A DNA stretch of 59,150 nucleotides. It comes from Henriciella aquimarina (lineage in GTDB: Bacteria; Pseudomonadota; Alphaproteobacteria; Caulobacterales; Hyphomonadaceae). How positions within the stretch are numbered: the stretch's first letter is position 1; each line of letters begins with the position of its first letter. A program made the translations under genes and the position numbers. Under the pieces are notes generated by a model, which was not told the origin of the DNA, did not search any database, and saw only the letters and a list, made by a program, of their open reading frames with translations. The stretch spans positions 1-59,150 of the forward strand of contig NZ_NCST01000092.1 of the NCBI RefSeq assembly GCF_002088975.1, read 5' to 3'. Below, in pieces: positions 7,998 to 16,448 of this stretch.

Positions 7998-9419
7998 CTA
8001 GTCTCGCATGTCTTCCAGCTCCCGGTTGCCGGTTTCGCGAACGGCCTTCATCACGAAGACGATCGAGAGGAAGGCGCAGACGGCATAGAAGCCGTAAGCC
8101 CCCGTCAGCCCGATCCCGGTGGTGCGCAGCATCAGCGGGAAGGTGAGCGTGATCATGAAGTTTGCAAACCACTGGAAGAAGCCCGCCACGGCGAGGCCGG
8201 ATCCTCTGATCTGGTTGGGAAACATCTCGCCCAGCGCGACCCACATGACCGGACCCCAGGAGGCGTTGAAGAAGAGGACATAGGCATTCGCTGCGATGAG
8301 GGCGATCAGGCCGGTCTGGCCGGGCAGGGTGACACTGCCATCGACCAGGCGGGCCTGCGAGAAACAGACGACCAGGATCGACAGGGTGAGCGCCATGCCA
8401 ATCGAGCCGCCAAGCAGCAGCGGCTTGCGCCCGATCCGGTCGATCAGGGCGAGCGCGATCACCACGGCCAGGATGGAGACCGCCCCGGAGATGACATTGA
8501 TCAGCAGCGCGTCGCCTTCCGAGAATCCGACCGCCTGCCAGAGAACGGCCCCATAATAGAAGACGACATTGATGCCGACGAGCTGCTGGAAGACGGCAAG
8601 CCCGATGCCGATCCAGACGATCGGTTTGAGCCCGCCGCGCTTCGCCAGGACGTCTCTCAGCCGGGGCTTGCGCCCGCTGGCGAGCGACTGCTCGATCTCG
8701 CCGACTTTTGCGGGCGCCCTGTTGGCGCCGCCGATGCGGACGAGTATGGCCTGCGCCTTTTCGCGCGCGCCCCTGAAGATGAGGAAGCGCGGGCTCTCCG
8801 GGATGAAGAGCAGGGCCAGGAAGAACAAGGTGGCCGGCAGCAGCTCGACCCAGAACATCCAGCGCCAGGCCTCGAAGCCCCAAAGCCACTCATTGCGCGC
8901 CGAGCCGGCCGCCTGCTGGATCGCATAGTTCGACAGGAAGGCGATGAAGAGGCCGATAATGATGGCGACCTGCTGGATGGAGGAGAGCCGGCCGCGAAAC
9001 TGGGCCGGGGCGATTTCGGAGATATAGGCCGGCGACATCACACTGGCGGCCCCGACGGCGAGCCCGCCGAGCACGCGCGCGGCGATGAAGACCCATGGAC
9101 CCGAGGCGATGCCGGAGCCCCAGGCGCTGAGGATGAAGCAGGCGGCGGCCACGATCATCATGGAGCGCCGCCCGAAAATGTCCGACAGCCGCCCCGCTAG
9201 TGCCGCGCCGATGGCGCAGCCGACCAGCATGGAGGCGACGGCGGCATCGCGCAGCGGCTCGCTCATGGTCAGAGAGGCTTCCAGCCCGGCGACCGTGCCA
9301 TTAATCACGCCGCTGTCGAAACCGAAGAGAAAGCCGCCGAGCGTGGCGACGCAGCTGATCAGCAGGACGAAGACAAGATCGCCCTCGAACCGGCCCGCCG
9401 GCATCTGTGTGTCTGTCAC
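7998..9419 (-). CDS. MFS sugar transporter (sugar porter family)
   Basis: 473 residues with 12 predicted membrane helices. Family hallmarks are GFLFGFDSGVINGT in helix 1, GRLSDIFGRRSMM (loop 2-3 motif), RGRLSSIQQVAIIIGL and PESPRFL at the end of the first half, and DRIGRKPLLLGG in the second half. It is a likely proton-coupled or facilitative importer of a monosaccharide in the inner membrane. The start is GTG 9419, with GGGAGG about 6 bases upstream. It is convergent with the LacI gene, a common arrangement for a regulator and its transporter. The substrate is unknown. Confidence 0.9.
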   Translation of the reverse strand: MTDTQMPAGRFEGDLVFVLLISCVATLGGFLFGFDSGVINGTVAGLEASLTMSEPLRDAAVASMLVGCAIGAALAGRLSDIFGRRSMMIVAAACFILSAWGSGIASGPWVFIAARVLGGLAVGAASVMSPAYISEIAPAQFRGRLSSIQQVAIIIGLFIAFLSNYAIQQAAGSARNEWLWGFEAWRWMFWVELLPATLFFLALLFIPESPRFLIFRGAREKAQAILVRIGGANRAPAKVGEIEQSLASGRKPRLRDVLAKRGGLKPIVWIGIGLAVFQQLVGINVVFYYGAVLWQAVGFSEGDALLINVISGAVSILAVVIALALIDRIGRKPLLLGGSIGMALTLSILVVCFSQARLVDGSVTLPGQTGLIALIAANAYVLFFNASWGPVMWVALGEMFPNQIRGSGLAVAGFFQWFANFMITLTFPLMLRTTGIGLTGAYGFYAVCAFLSIVFVMKAVRETGNRELEDMRD

Positions 9420-9528
9420 CTGATCCTCCCAACCCCTGTTCCGGGGCTTTGTTTTGTATCAGCCTTGTCAGGGTTTTGAGGCTGTCATTGCGAAGGTTAT
9501 CGTGGCGATGCGCGGACTTCAATGAAAA

Positions 9529-9543
9529 TGTTTGCGCAATTTT
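9529..9543. promoter_or_regulatory. Candidate LacI-type operator upstream of the sugar transporter
   Basis: TGTTTGCGCAATTTT contains a perfect TTGCGCAA core (9532-9539) with a central CG, as in many LacI-family operators of the form TGTTTGCGCAAACA; the right half matches less well. It lies about 110 bases upstream of the transporter start, and the LacI gene is adjacent on the far side of the transporter. Confidence 0.4.
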
Positions 9544-9668
9544 GCATTACGCTTTGTGGCGTGCGACTCTGATTGCCAAGGGCGTGCCCAGCTCAAGGCA
9601 GGACTGGCTCCCGCGCGGATTTCCGGGCGCTCGAATCTGCATTGACGCATCCGGTTTGCGCGCGCCTA

Positions 9669-10238
9669 ATGCCCCTCGCGATGAGCCGCTGGATGGTCCT
9701 TGGTGTCGTGCTCGCCCTGGCGGGCGTGTGGGTCGGTGTGCCGCTTCTCGGCGTCGTGCCGGATGACGGGTCTGTGCGGCTTTTTTCCGGTCTTGCGCTC
9801 GGGGCCTTCGCGATCGGCTATACGCCGGCCGGCGGCACAATCGAGACGGGCGATCCGGTGCGCCTCTGGCGGCGCCTGTCAGCCTTCCTGATCGACCTGG
9901 CCGTCCTCTTCCTCGCGCTGCATCCGGTCCTGAGCATGCTGCGCGTCGCGCCCGCCATCATGATCGGGCTGACGCTCGTTTTCTGCTATTTCTGGCTGCA
10001 GGCCCGCGCCGGGCGTCCCAGCGCGGGCCAGACGATCATGGGCTACCGCATCGTGGCGGCCGAGGGCGCCAATGGCGAACCGGAATATGCCATGCGCACC
10101 GTCACCGCCTTTCTCGCTACCTGCCTCTGGCCTTTCACCATCATCAGCGCCTCACAGAAGGACGCCGTGCCCGGCCACTATGCCTGGGACCGCGAGACGA
10201 ACACGCGCACGGTTATGGTTGTGGGGCTGGCGCGGTGA
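9669..10238 (+). CDS. RDD-family membrane protein
   Basis: About 189 residues. RDD-domain pattern: the RLWRRLSAFLIDLAVLFLALH helix near the start of the domain, a central hydrophobic helix (IMIGLTLVFCYFWL), then AGQTIMGYRIV and a final helix (FLATCLWPFTIISA). RDD proteins are small integral membrane proteins, some proposed to act in ion exchange. ATG 9669 is preferred; ATG 9681 is possible. The stop overlaps the start of a second RDD gene, so the two are translationally coupled and look like a tandem duplication. No function can be assigned beyond the fold. Confidence 0.7.
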   Translation: MPLAMSRWMVLGVVLALAGVWVGVPLLGVVPDDGSVRLFSGLALGAFAIGYTPAGGTIETGDPVRLWRRLSAFLIDLAVLFLALHPVLSMLRVAPAIMIGLTLVFCYFWLQARAGRPSAGQTIMGYRIVAAEGANGEPEYAMRTVTAFLATCLWPFTIISASQKDAVPGHYAWDRETNTRTVMVVGLAR

Positions 10239-10888
10239 GGGAGGGTATCAGCAGACGATGGATTCTCTGGATATTCCTGGGATGGGTGGTGTTGATTTCA
10301 CTTCCCATTGGGCCACAGGCATCCGTTATCCTGCCTTATGGGGAGGCTTCCAGCGTGTCCTGGTTCGGAATGCTGGTCACAGCACCATTTGCCATCTTCG
10401 CATTGCGTTTCCCGCAGCGGGAAGGCCGACCCACTTACGGTCCGGTTCGGTTGTGGAAGCGCTTTTTGGCTTTTTTCATCGACTTCTTTGTCAGCGTGGC
10501 GATTTTCACGTCGCCCCTTGTCCTCTTTGAGCTCGGGCTGGAAGCGTCATGGACAGGGCATTTTAGCTGGCAAGTTGAACGTGATTTTTCGCGTCCGACG
10601 GATTGGGTGCACGCCTTGCTGACTTTCCTCATGCTGGGTGGCGTATTCAGCTATTTTTGGCTTTTGCCGAAAGTCGGACGCGCAACGATTGGCCAGTATA
10701 TCATGGGGTATCGTGTCGAGCCGTCACCGGTTCGGAGCGGGGCATCACAATATGCACACCGGACCTTCGCTGCATTCGTGGCGCTATGTGTATGGCCCCT
10801 GACGCTCGCGCTGGCGGCCGGACAGACAAAGCCGGGCGAATACTGGTGGGACCGGGTTTCTCGTACGCGGGCCTTTGCTTACACCTAG
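10235..10888 (+). CDS. RDD-family membrane protein (tandem paralogue)
   Basis: 217 residues, starting at a GTG that overlaps the previous TGA. It repeats the layout of its neighbour: two N-terminal helices, PVRLWKRFLAFFIDFFVSVAIF, a helix with FSYFWLLPKVGRATIGQYIMGYRV, and a last helix (FVALCVWPLTLALAAG) ending in YWWDRVSRTRAF. The neighbour has the equivalent YAWDRETNTRT, supporting paralogy. Base composition is a little more AT-rich than nearby genes. The role is unknown. Confidence 0.72.
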   Translation: MREGISRRWILWIFLGWVVLISLPIGPQASVILPYGEASSVSWFGMLVTAPFAIFALRFPQREGRPTYGPVRLWKRFLAFFIDFFVSVAIFTSPLVLFELGLEASWTGHFSWQVERDFSRPTDWVHALLTFLMLGGVFSYFWLLPKVGRATIGQYIMGYRVEPSPVRSGASQYAHRTFAAFVALCVWPLTLALAAGQTKPGEYWWDRVSRTRAFAYT

Positions 10889-10955
10889 GCCATAGCCTTC
10901 GCTTGCGCTCAGGCAATGCTCCGGGAAATCGATTCACTGGATCGATTTCTGATTC

Positions 10956-12644
10956 CTACGCATTCCCCTTCTCCACGAGCCGTCTCGCGATCACCATGGC
11001 CTGCACCTCACCCGCGCCTTCGAAGATATTCAAAATCCGCGCATCCTGCAGGACGCGGCTGATCGGGTATTCCAGGGCGAAGCCGTTGCCGCCATGGATC
11101 TGGACGGCATTGTCGGCCGCGGCCCAGGCGACGCGCGCGGCGAGCAGTTTCGCCATGCCGGCCTCGAGGTCGCAGCGTTTGCCGCCATCCTTCTGGCGGG
11201 CCGAGAAATAGGTGAGCTGGCGTACGCCGACGAGTTCGGCGGCCATCATGACAAGCTTGTTCGAGACGCGCGGGAAGTCATAGATCGCACGGCCGAACTG
11301 CTTGCGGTCGAGGGCGTATTTCAGCCCCATCTCGAAGGCACACTGGGCGACGCCGACAGCGCGCGCCGCGGTCTGGATGCGCGCGGATTCGAAGGTCGCC
11401 ATGAGGTGTTTGAAGCCCATGCCCTCGGTTGCCCCGAGCAGGTTGTCGGCCGGCACCTCGAACTCGTCGAAGCCGAGCTCATACTCCTTCATGCCGCGAT
11501 AGCCGAGCACCTCGATCTCGCCGCCCGTCATGCCCTCGGCCGGGAAGGGGGTGTCGTCGGTGCCGCGCGGCTTTTCGGCCAGGAACATGGAAAGGCCGGA
11601 GAAATTGTCGGTCGACGGGTCGGTCCGAGCGAGCAGGGTCATCATGTCGGCGCGTGCGGCATGGGTGATCCAGGTCTTGTTGCCGGTGATCTTGTAGGTT
11701 TCGCCCTCCTTGATCGCGCGGGTACGCAGCGAGCCGAGGTCGGAGCCGGTATTCGGCTCTGTGAAGACGGCGGTCGGCAAGATTTCGGCCGACGCGATGA
11801 CCGGCAGCCACTTTTCCTTCTGTCTGTCGGTGCCGCCATTCAGGATCAGCTCGGCGGCGATTTCCGAGCGCGTGCCGAGCGAACCGACGCCGATATAGCC
11901 GCGCGACAGCTCTTCGGAGACAACGCACATCGACGTCTTGCCGAGGCCGAGGCCGCCATATTCTTCGGGGATGGTGAGGCCGAAGACGCCGAGTTCGCCC
12001 ATTTGCGTGACGACCTCCATCGGGATCAGCTCATCCTTCAGGTGCCAGTCATGGGCGTAGGGCACGACCTTGTCCTCGGCGAAGCGGCGGAACTGGTCGC
12101 GGATCATGGTGAGGGTTTCGTCGAGGCCGGTTTCTTCCACCGTGGCGCGGCCGAGCGCGTCGGGCAGGTGTTTCGCCGCCGCGGCCATCGCCTCGGAGGT
12201 CTTGCCTTCGGTGAGGAAGCGCTGGACGGCGGGTTCGAACAGGCGCTGCATGCCGGCCTTGGTGACGCCGAGATCGGCCGGGCGGATGATCTCGCCCTGG
12301 TTCATCGGAATGCCGCCGATCAGCTGGGCGCAATATTCCGAGAAAAGGATCTGCGACAGCAGCTGCTCAATCTCGCCGAACTTGCCTTCGGCCTGCATGG
12401 TTTCGGCCCAGTGGGCCGTCTCGCGCAGCGTCTCGACATAGGTGATCACCCAGGAGAGGCCGTGGGCGGAATGCTGCTGAGCGTCGAGCAATTTGCGGTC
12501 CGGCTTGCCCTCGGGCGCGAGCTTCGCCTTCATCGCGGCTTTCGCGTCCTCGCCATAGGCTTCGAGGCTGACAACTGCCGCCTGCATGGTCTTGATGAGA
12601 TCATCCATTACCGGCGATGCGGTCTTGGTGGCCGTTCCGTCCAT
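10956..12644 (-). CDS. mcd: Acyl-CoA dehydrogenase with N-terminal extension, (2S)-methylsuccinyl-CoA dehydrogenase-like
   Basis: About 562 residues, longer than usual acyl-CoA dehydrogenases (about 380), because an extra N-terminal helical domain of about 150 residues precedes the catalytic part. That extension includes GGIPMNQGEIIRPADLG, which I associate with the Mcd group of the ethylmalonyl-CoA pathway. The catalytic part shows GLTIPEEYGGLGLG, FTEPNTGSDLGSLRTRA, DRKQFGRAIYDF and QIHGGNGF. The predicted reaction is FAD-dependent oxidation of methylsuccinyl-CoA to mesaconyl-CoA in C2 assimilation. No other gene of that pathway is in the window, so a different branched acyl-CoA substrate remains possible. 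Start: ATG 12644 with GGAGGG six bases upstream. Confidence 0.75.
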   Translation of the reverse strand: MDGTATKTASPVMDDLIKTMQAAVVSLEAYGEDAKAAMKAKLAPEGKPDRKLLDAQQHSAHGLSWVITYVETLRETAHWAETMQAEGKFGEIEQLLSQILFSEYCAQLIGGIPMNQGEIIRPADLGVTKAGMQRLFEPAVQRFLTEGKTSEAMAAAAKHLPDALGRATVEETGLDETLTMIRDQFRRFAEDKVVPYAHDWHLKDELIPMEVVTQMGELGVFGLTIPEEYGGLGLGKTSMCVVSEELSRGYIGVGSLGTRSEIAAELILNGGTDRQKEKWLPVIASAEILPTAVFTEPNTGSDLGSLRTRAIKEGETYKITGNKTWITHAARADMMTLLARTDPSTDNFSGLSMFLAEKPRGTDDTPFPAEGMTGGEIEVLGYRGMKEYELGFDEFEVPADNLLGATEGMGFKHLMATFESARIQTAARAVGVAQCAFEMGLKYALDRKQFGRAIYDFPRVSNKLVMMAAELVGVRQLTYFSARQKDGGKRCDLEAGMAKLLAARVAWAAADNAVQIHGGNGFALEYPISRVLQDARILNIFEGAGEVQAMVIARRLVEKGNA

Positions 12645-12698
12645 TGCTTCCCTCCGAGCGTCTTTGCGCACTTGAAATTAGTTTTCTGCGCGCGGTTT

Positions 12699-12741
12699 GA
12701 CACAAAATTTGCTGCGGCGCAGCAGAAAAAAGTGTCACAGC
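12699..12741 (-). terminator. Hairpin between selO and the acyl-CoA dehydrogenase gene
   Basis: TGCTGCG (12710-12716) and CGCAGCA (12718-12724) form a perfect stem around one base, flanked by outer arms TGACAC and GTGTCA. On the minus strand the stem is followed by a short AAATTTT stretch. It may terminate selO transcripts or act as a regulatory site for the next gene; the U tract is weak. Confidence 0.35.
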
Positions 12742-12747
12742 TGGAGC

Positions 12748-14169
12748 TTAGGCCTCGACGGCGGAGTCGCCAAGATCGAGCGCTGTGCGTGCGGAGTCGA
12801 TCTCCTCCAGCTTTTTCTCGAAGGCCGACCAGTCATCCTTTTCGGCAATCGGGTCCCAGACGGCCTCGACCTCTTCATAGAAAAGCGAGACGGGGCGTTC
12901 GCGCTGGAAGTAGGGGTGGTCGAGGCGTTCCGGGCGGTCCGGCTCGCGGGCAAAGAGGCCTTCGCGGACAGGGGCGAACTTCTCTTCGGCGTAGCGCGAG
13001 GCGAGCGGGCTCTTCTCCGCGCGGGTCTCGCTCAGCTTGCCGCCGAACCAGTCGAAGAAAACCTGGGGCCAGGCAGCCGCGGTCTCGGTCATCCAGCCAT
13101 AGAGCGCCTGCAGGAACTCCAGATCGGCCTCAAGGCTCTCGCCATCCTTCAGGCCGAAGAGGGCCAGTGTATGGCAGGCATAGGCGCGCTGATAGGCGCC
13201 CTCGAAGGTCTTCAGCGCCTCTGTCAGCGGCTCGGCATCGGCAATCAGGGTGAGCGGCGCGGCGAGCTGCTGCAGCGCCCACAGCCCCTGGGTGGGCTGG
13301 CGTCCGAAACGGTAAAGCCCCTGCTGGTCGAAATAGGCGGCGGTAAAGTTCGGGTCCGAATAGGGCAGGAAGCGCCACGGGCCATAATCGAAGCTCTCGC
13401 CGGTGACGTTGAAATTGTCGGTGTTCATCACGCCGTGGACGAAGCCGACCGTCATCCAGCCGGCCACCATGCGCGCTGTCTCCACAGTGATGCGGTGTAG
13501 GAGGGCCGGCGCGGCAATGGTCAGGTCCTCGTCGGCGGCATCGGGATAGTACTCGGCGATGACGTGGCGAATCAGGCGGGCGAGGCTCTCACGGTCGTCG
13601 TAATAGGCCACGCGCTGGAAGCTGCCGAAGCGGATATGGCTGTGCGACAGGCGCACGAGCACCGCCGAGCGAGTGGGCGAGGGCTCGTCGCCGCGCACCA
13701 GCTGCTCGCCGGTTTCGATCAGGCTGAACGGCTTGGACGTCTTCACGCCGTGGGCTTCGAGATATTGCGCGGCGAGCACTTCACGCACGCCGCCCTTCAG
13801 CGTCAGGCGTCCATCACCCTGGCGCGACCAGCGCGTCTGGCCGGAGCCCTTGGTGCCGAGATCGAGCAGGCGGCCCTTATCGTCACGCAGCTGGGCGAAG
13901 AGAAAGCCCCGCCCGTCGCCCAGCTCGGGATTGTACACGCCGAACTGGTGGCCGTGATAGCGCATGGCCAGCGGCGTTTCGAGATTTTCGGGCAAGGGCG
14001 CGAATCTGGCGAAGTGATCGATCCACTTGTCCTCGGCAAGATCGTTCAACCCAACATGGCTGGCCCAGCGGTTGTTGCGAAAACGCAACACTGCGCTCGG
14101 AAAATCCGCCGGCGTTGCTGCGTCTGCGAAGGCATTGGCGATGTCGAGAATAGGGGGCGATTTTGTCAT
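12748..14169 (-). CDS. selO: Protein adenylyltransferase SelO (YdiU/UPF0061 family)
   Basis: 473 residues, close to the usual length of bacterial SelO. Family motifs are present in order: YHGHQFGVYNPELGDGRGFLF, DLGTKGSGQTRWSRQGDGRLTLKGGVREVL, PTRSAVLVRLSHSHIRFGSFQR, and VHGVMNTDNFNVTGESFDYGPW. SelO is a pseudokinase-fold enzyme that transfers AMP from ATP to Ser, Thr or Tyr side chains and is linked to redox stress. There is no C-terminal selenocysteine or Cys; the protein ends LGDSAVEA. The start ATG 14169 has GAGGTG upstream. It stands alone, 103 bases upstream of the acyl-CoA dehydrogenase gene on the same strand. Confidence 0.9.
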   Translation of the reverse strand: MTKSPPILDIANAFADAATPADFPSAVLRFRNNRWASHVGLNDLAEDKWIDHFARFAPLPENLETPLAMRYHGHQFGVYNPELGDGRGFLFAQLRDDKGRLLDLGTKGSGQTRWSRQGDGRLTLKGGVREVLAAQYLEAHGVKTSKPFSLIETGEQLVRGDEPSPTRSAVLVRLSHSHIRFGSFQRVAYYDDRESLARLIRHVIAEYYPDAADEDLTIAAPALLHRITVETARMVAGWMTVGFVHGVMNTDNFNVTGESFDYGPWRFLPYSDPNFTAAYFDQQGLYRFGRQPTQGLWALQQLAAPLTLIADAEPLTEALKTFEGAYQRAYACHTLALFGLKDGESLEADLEFLQALYGWMTETAAAWPQVFFDWFGGKLSETRAEKSPLASRYAEEKFAPVREGLFAREPDRPERLDHPYFQRERPVSLFYEEVEAVWDPIAEKDDWSAFEKKLEEIDSARTALDLGDSAVEA

Positions 14170-14608
14170 GACACCTCGATCTGTTGGCAGGTCTTTCCGC
14201 CTTCTGCAATGCGGGAGACGCGAATTTTCTCCTGAGCGGTTGTGACGCGGCGAGGTGTCCCGCGTCCTGCCGGGGGGAGGGACGGACGGGCGCGCCCCGC
14301 ATGCCGCCCACGGGCGAATTCTTGGTGCGGCGCAGCATAAAAAACTGTTTTATTACAGTCCAAAGTGCGCCAGCTTCGTTTCAAGCCGGCCACCAAAAAG
14401 ATGCGGGCATGATAAGAATAAATATTCCGGGAGGAGAAGAAGGGCGGCACCGAAAACGGGCCGCTCTTTTTTTGCGCGGACCGTTTCCCTGCAATCGCCA
14501 GCCGGTCGTATGTTTTCCTGACCGGGTGGAACCGCTATTGCATCGGGAGGGACAAGCCGCTGTCGTGGCGGTTAAAGTGTTCCGAACTGACCCTGAAGGA
14601 TGATCCCC
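14170..14608. other. 439-base spacer between selO and galE
   Basis: This divergent spacer has no convincing gene. It contains a strong intrinsic terminator at 14442-14473 reading toward galE. An AT-richer stretch at 14335-14430 precedes it, including the dyad ACTGT-TTTATT-ACAGT near 14344-14359. A 64-codon frame from 14408 runs through the terminator into galE and looks non-coding. A short RNA or a galE leader is the best explanation. Confidence 0.5.
14442..14473 (+). terminator. Intrinsic terminator upstream of galE
   Basis: A ten-pair GC-rich stem with one bulged A (14442-14452 with 14457-14466) and an AAAA tetraloop is followed directly by seven T residues (14467-14473). It points in the + direction, yet no + strand gene precedes it within 3.5 kb. 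It therefore ends a small transcript that starts in the spacer, or attenuates galE, whose start codon is about 135 bases downstream. Confidence 0.75.
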
Positions 14609-15610
14609 GTGAGCAGAACAGTCCTCGTGACCGGCGGTGCCGGCTATGTCGGAAGCCATTGCTGCAAGGCATTCAAGGAAGCCGGCTGGAATGTCGTCGT
14701 CTTTGATAATTTCTCGCGCGGCTGGCGTGACTTCGCGCAATTCGGCGAGGTCTTCGAGGGCGATTTGCTGAACCCGGCAGACCTCGATGCCGCCTTCGCG
14801 AAATACAAGCCCGATGCCGTCGCCCACTTCGCCGCGCTGGCCTATGTCGGAGAGTCGGTGGAAAAACCGGGCATGTATTACGAGAACAATACGATGGGCA
14901 CGGTCCGCCTGCTCGATGCCATGGCAAAGGCCGGCACCGACAAGATCATCTTCTCGTCCACCTGCGCGACCTATGGCGTGCCGGAAAAGATGCCGATGAC
15001 GGAAGACCTCCCGCAGAACCCGATCAACCCCTATGGCATGTCGAAGCTTTTCGTCGAGAAGGTGCTGGACGATTATGAAGTCGCCCATGGCATCCGCTCG
15101 GTGAAGCTGCGTTACTTCAATGCCGCCGGGGCCTCGCCGGATGGTGAGGTCGGTGAGCGCCACGAGCCGGAAACCCACCTCATCCCGCTCTGCATCGAGG
15201 GTGTGCTGAACGATACTTTCAAGCTGACCGTCTTCGGCGACGATTTCGAGACCCGCGACGGCACCTGTGTTCGCGACTATATCCATGTCATGGACCTGGC
15301 CGACGCGCACCTGAAGGCGCTCGACTATCTCGATGATGGCGGCAAGTCCGACGCGTTTAATCTTGGCACCGGGACGGGCACGACCGTCATGGAAATCGTC
15401 CAGGCGGTCGAGCGCGTGACCGGCAAGCCTGTGCCGCGGTCTGTGGGCCCGCGCCGGGCGGGCGACCCGCCGGCGCTCGTCGCCTCGGCCGAAAAGGCCG
15501 AGCGCATTCTTGGCTGGAAGCCGGTCCAGTCCGATGTCGATAGCGTCATCGAGACGGCCTATGCCTGGCACAAGAAGGAAATCGCCCGGAAGGCGGCGAC
15601 GGCCGAGTAG
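14609..15610 (+). CDS. galE: UDP-glucose 4-epimerase
   Basis: About 333 residues of the extended short-chain dehydrogenase family. The NAD-binding motif TGGAGYVGSH is at the N-terminus, the catalytic pair is in YGMSK with SSTCATYG as the Ser/Thr, and RYFNAAGA and DGTCVRDYIHVMDLADAH are GalE-specific. It interconverts UDP-glucose and UDP-galactose, or the N-acetyl forms, for surface polysaccharide synthesis. GTG 14609 is preferred because AAGGA lies 8 bases before it; an ATG at 14600 would add three residues. It ends 3 bases from convergent cysQ. A terminator upstream hints at leader control. Confidence 0.93.
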   Translation: MSRTVLVTGGAGYVGSHCCKAFKEAGWNVVVFDNFSRGWRDFAQFGEVFEGDLLNPADLDAAFAKYKPDAVAHFAALAYVGESVEKPGMYYENNTMGTVRLLDAMAKAGTDKIIFSSTCATYGVPEKMPMTEDLPQNPINPYGMSKLFVEKVLDDYEVAHGIRSVKLRYFNAAGASPDGEVGERHEPETHLIPLCIEGVLNDTFKLTVFGDDFETRDGTCVRDYIHVMDLADAHLKALDYLDDGGKSDAFNLGTGTGTTVMEIVQAVERVTGKPVPRSVGPRRAGDPPALVASAEKAERILGWKPVQSDVDSVIETAYAWHKKEIARKAATAE

Positions 15611-15613
15611 GGC

Positions 15614-16408
15614 TCAGACCGGGGTCACATCGCCATAGACGATAAAATGCGGATTGTCGTAGCCGCGCTCGCGCTTGCCATAGCGTAGCGGTGTTTCGTC
15701 TTCCGTCAGGATGCGCGCGCCGGCGGCTTCGGCGACGGCATGACCGGCGGCTGTGTCCCATTCCATCGTCCGGCCCATGCGCGGATAAAGGTCGGCTTCG
15801 CCGGCTGCCAGAAGACAGAATTTCAGCGACGAGCCCGCCGAGATGATCTCGGCCACGGTGAACTTGTCCAGAAACGCATCGGTGTCGGGCGAGCGGTGGG
15901 ATTTCGACGCGATCGCCGTAAGGCCTTCGTCCGGGGCCTTTCGGACGTGCAGGGGCAGGCGGGCATCGCTGGCGGGCACCGGCTCGCCCGGCTTCACATC
16001 CGCCTGCCAGGCCGTGTCGGGCGCTTCAGCCACAAAGAGACGCGACAGCGCCGGAGCGAAGACGACGCCCATCACCGGCTTGCCATGCTCGATGATGGCG
16101 ATGTTGACGGTGAACTCCCCGTTCCGGTTGATGAATTCCTTCGTGCCGTCGAGCGGGTCGACCAGGGCAAAGCGGGCGCCGTGTTCGGGCATGTGCCCGG
16201 CGGAGACGGACTCCTCGGCAATAACCTGAAGCTCCGGATCGGCGGCTTTCAGGCCCTGCAGGATCAGTGTTTCGGCCTTGGCATCGGCTTCGGTGACGGG
16301 CGAGGCGTCATCCTTGCGCTCGACGTCGAAATCCGTGGAATAGATCTCCATGATGAGGTGTCCGGCATCGAGCGCGATACGGGCTAGCTGGTCGGCGGTC
16401 AGGCTCAT
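15614..16408 (-). CDS. cysQ: 3'(2'),5'-bisphosphate nucleotidase CysQ
   Basis: About 264 residues of the inositol-monophosphatase fold. The metal-binding motifs are EES (VIAEES), DPLDGTKEFINRNGEFTVNIA and WDTAAGHAV. CysQ dephosphorylates 3'-phosphoadenosine 5'-phosphate (PAP), the by-product of PAPS-dependent reactions, to AMP. The second of two adjacent ATGs (16408) has the better spacing from AAGGAG. Proximity to cysD/cysNC and a sulfotransferase in the same region suggests it clears PAP made during glycan sulfation. Confidence 0.92.
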   Translation of the reverse strand: MSLTADQLARIALDAGHLIMEIYSTDFDVERKDDASPVTEADAKAETLILQGLKAADPELQVIAEESVSAGHMPEHGARFALVDPLDGTKEFINRNGEFTVNIAIIEHGKPVMGVVFAPALSRLFVAEAPDTAWQADVKPGEPVPASDARLPLHVRKAPDEGLTAIASKSHRSPDTDAFLDKFTVAEIISAGSSLKFCLLAAGEADLYPRMGRTMEWDTAAGHAVAEAAGARILTEDETPLRYGKRERGYDNPHFIVYGDVTPV

Positions 16409-16448
16409 CATGGCTCCTTGAGATCAGGTCGGCTGCAGGCGGGCGCGC

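Noticed and set aside
9434-9460. CCCC-TGTTCC-GGGG hairpin followed by T-rich bases
   Set aside because: The stem is only four or five pairs and no + strand gene precedes it.
11094-13253. 719-codon open frame on the plus strand
   Set aside because: Antisense to the acyl-CoA dehydrogenase and selO; no recognisable domain.
14408-14603. 64-codon frame upstream of galE
   Set aside because: It runs through a strong intrinsic terminator and overlaps the galE start; composition is not gene-like.
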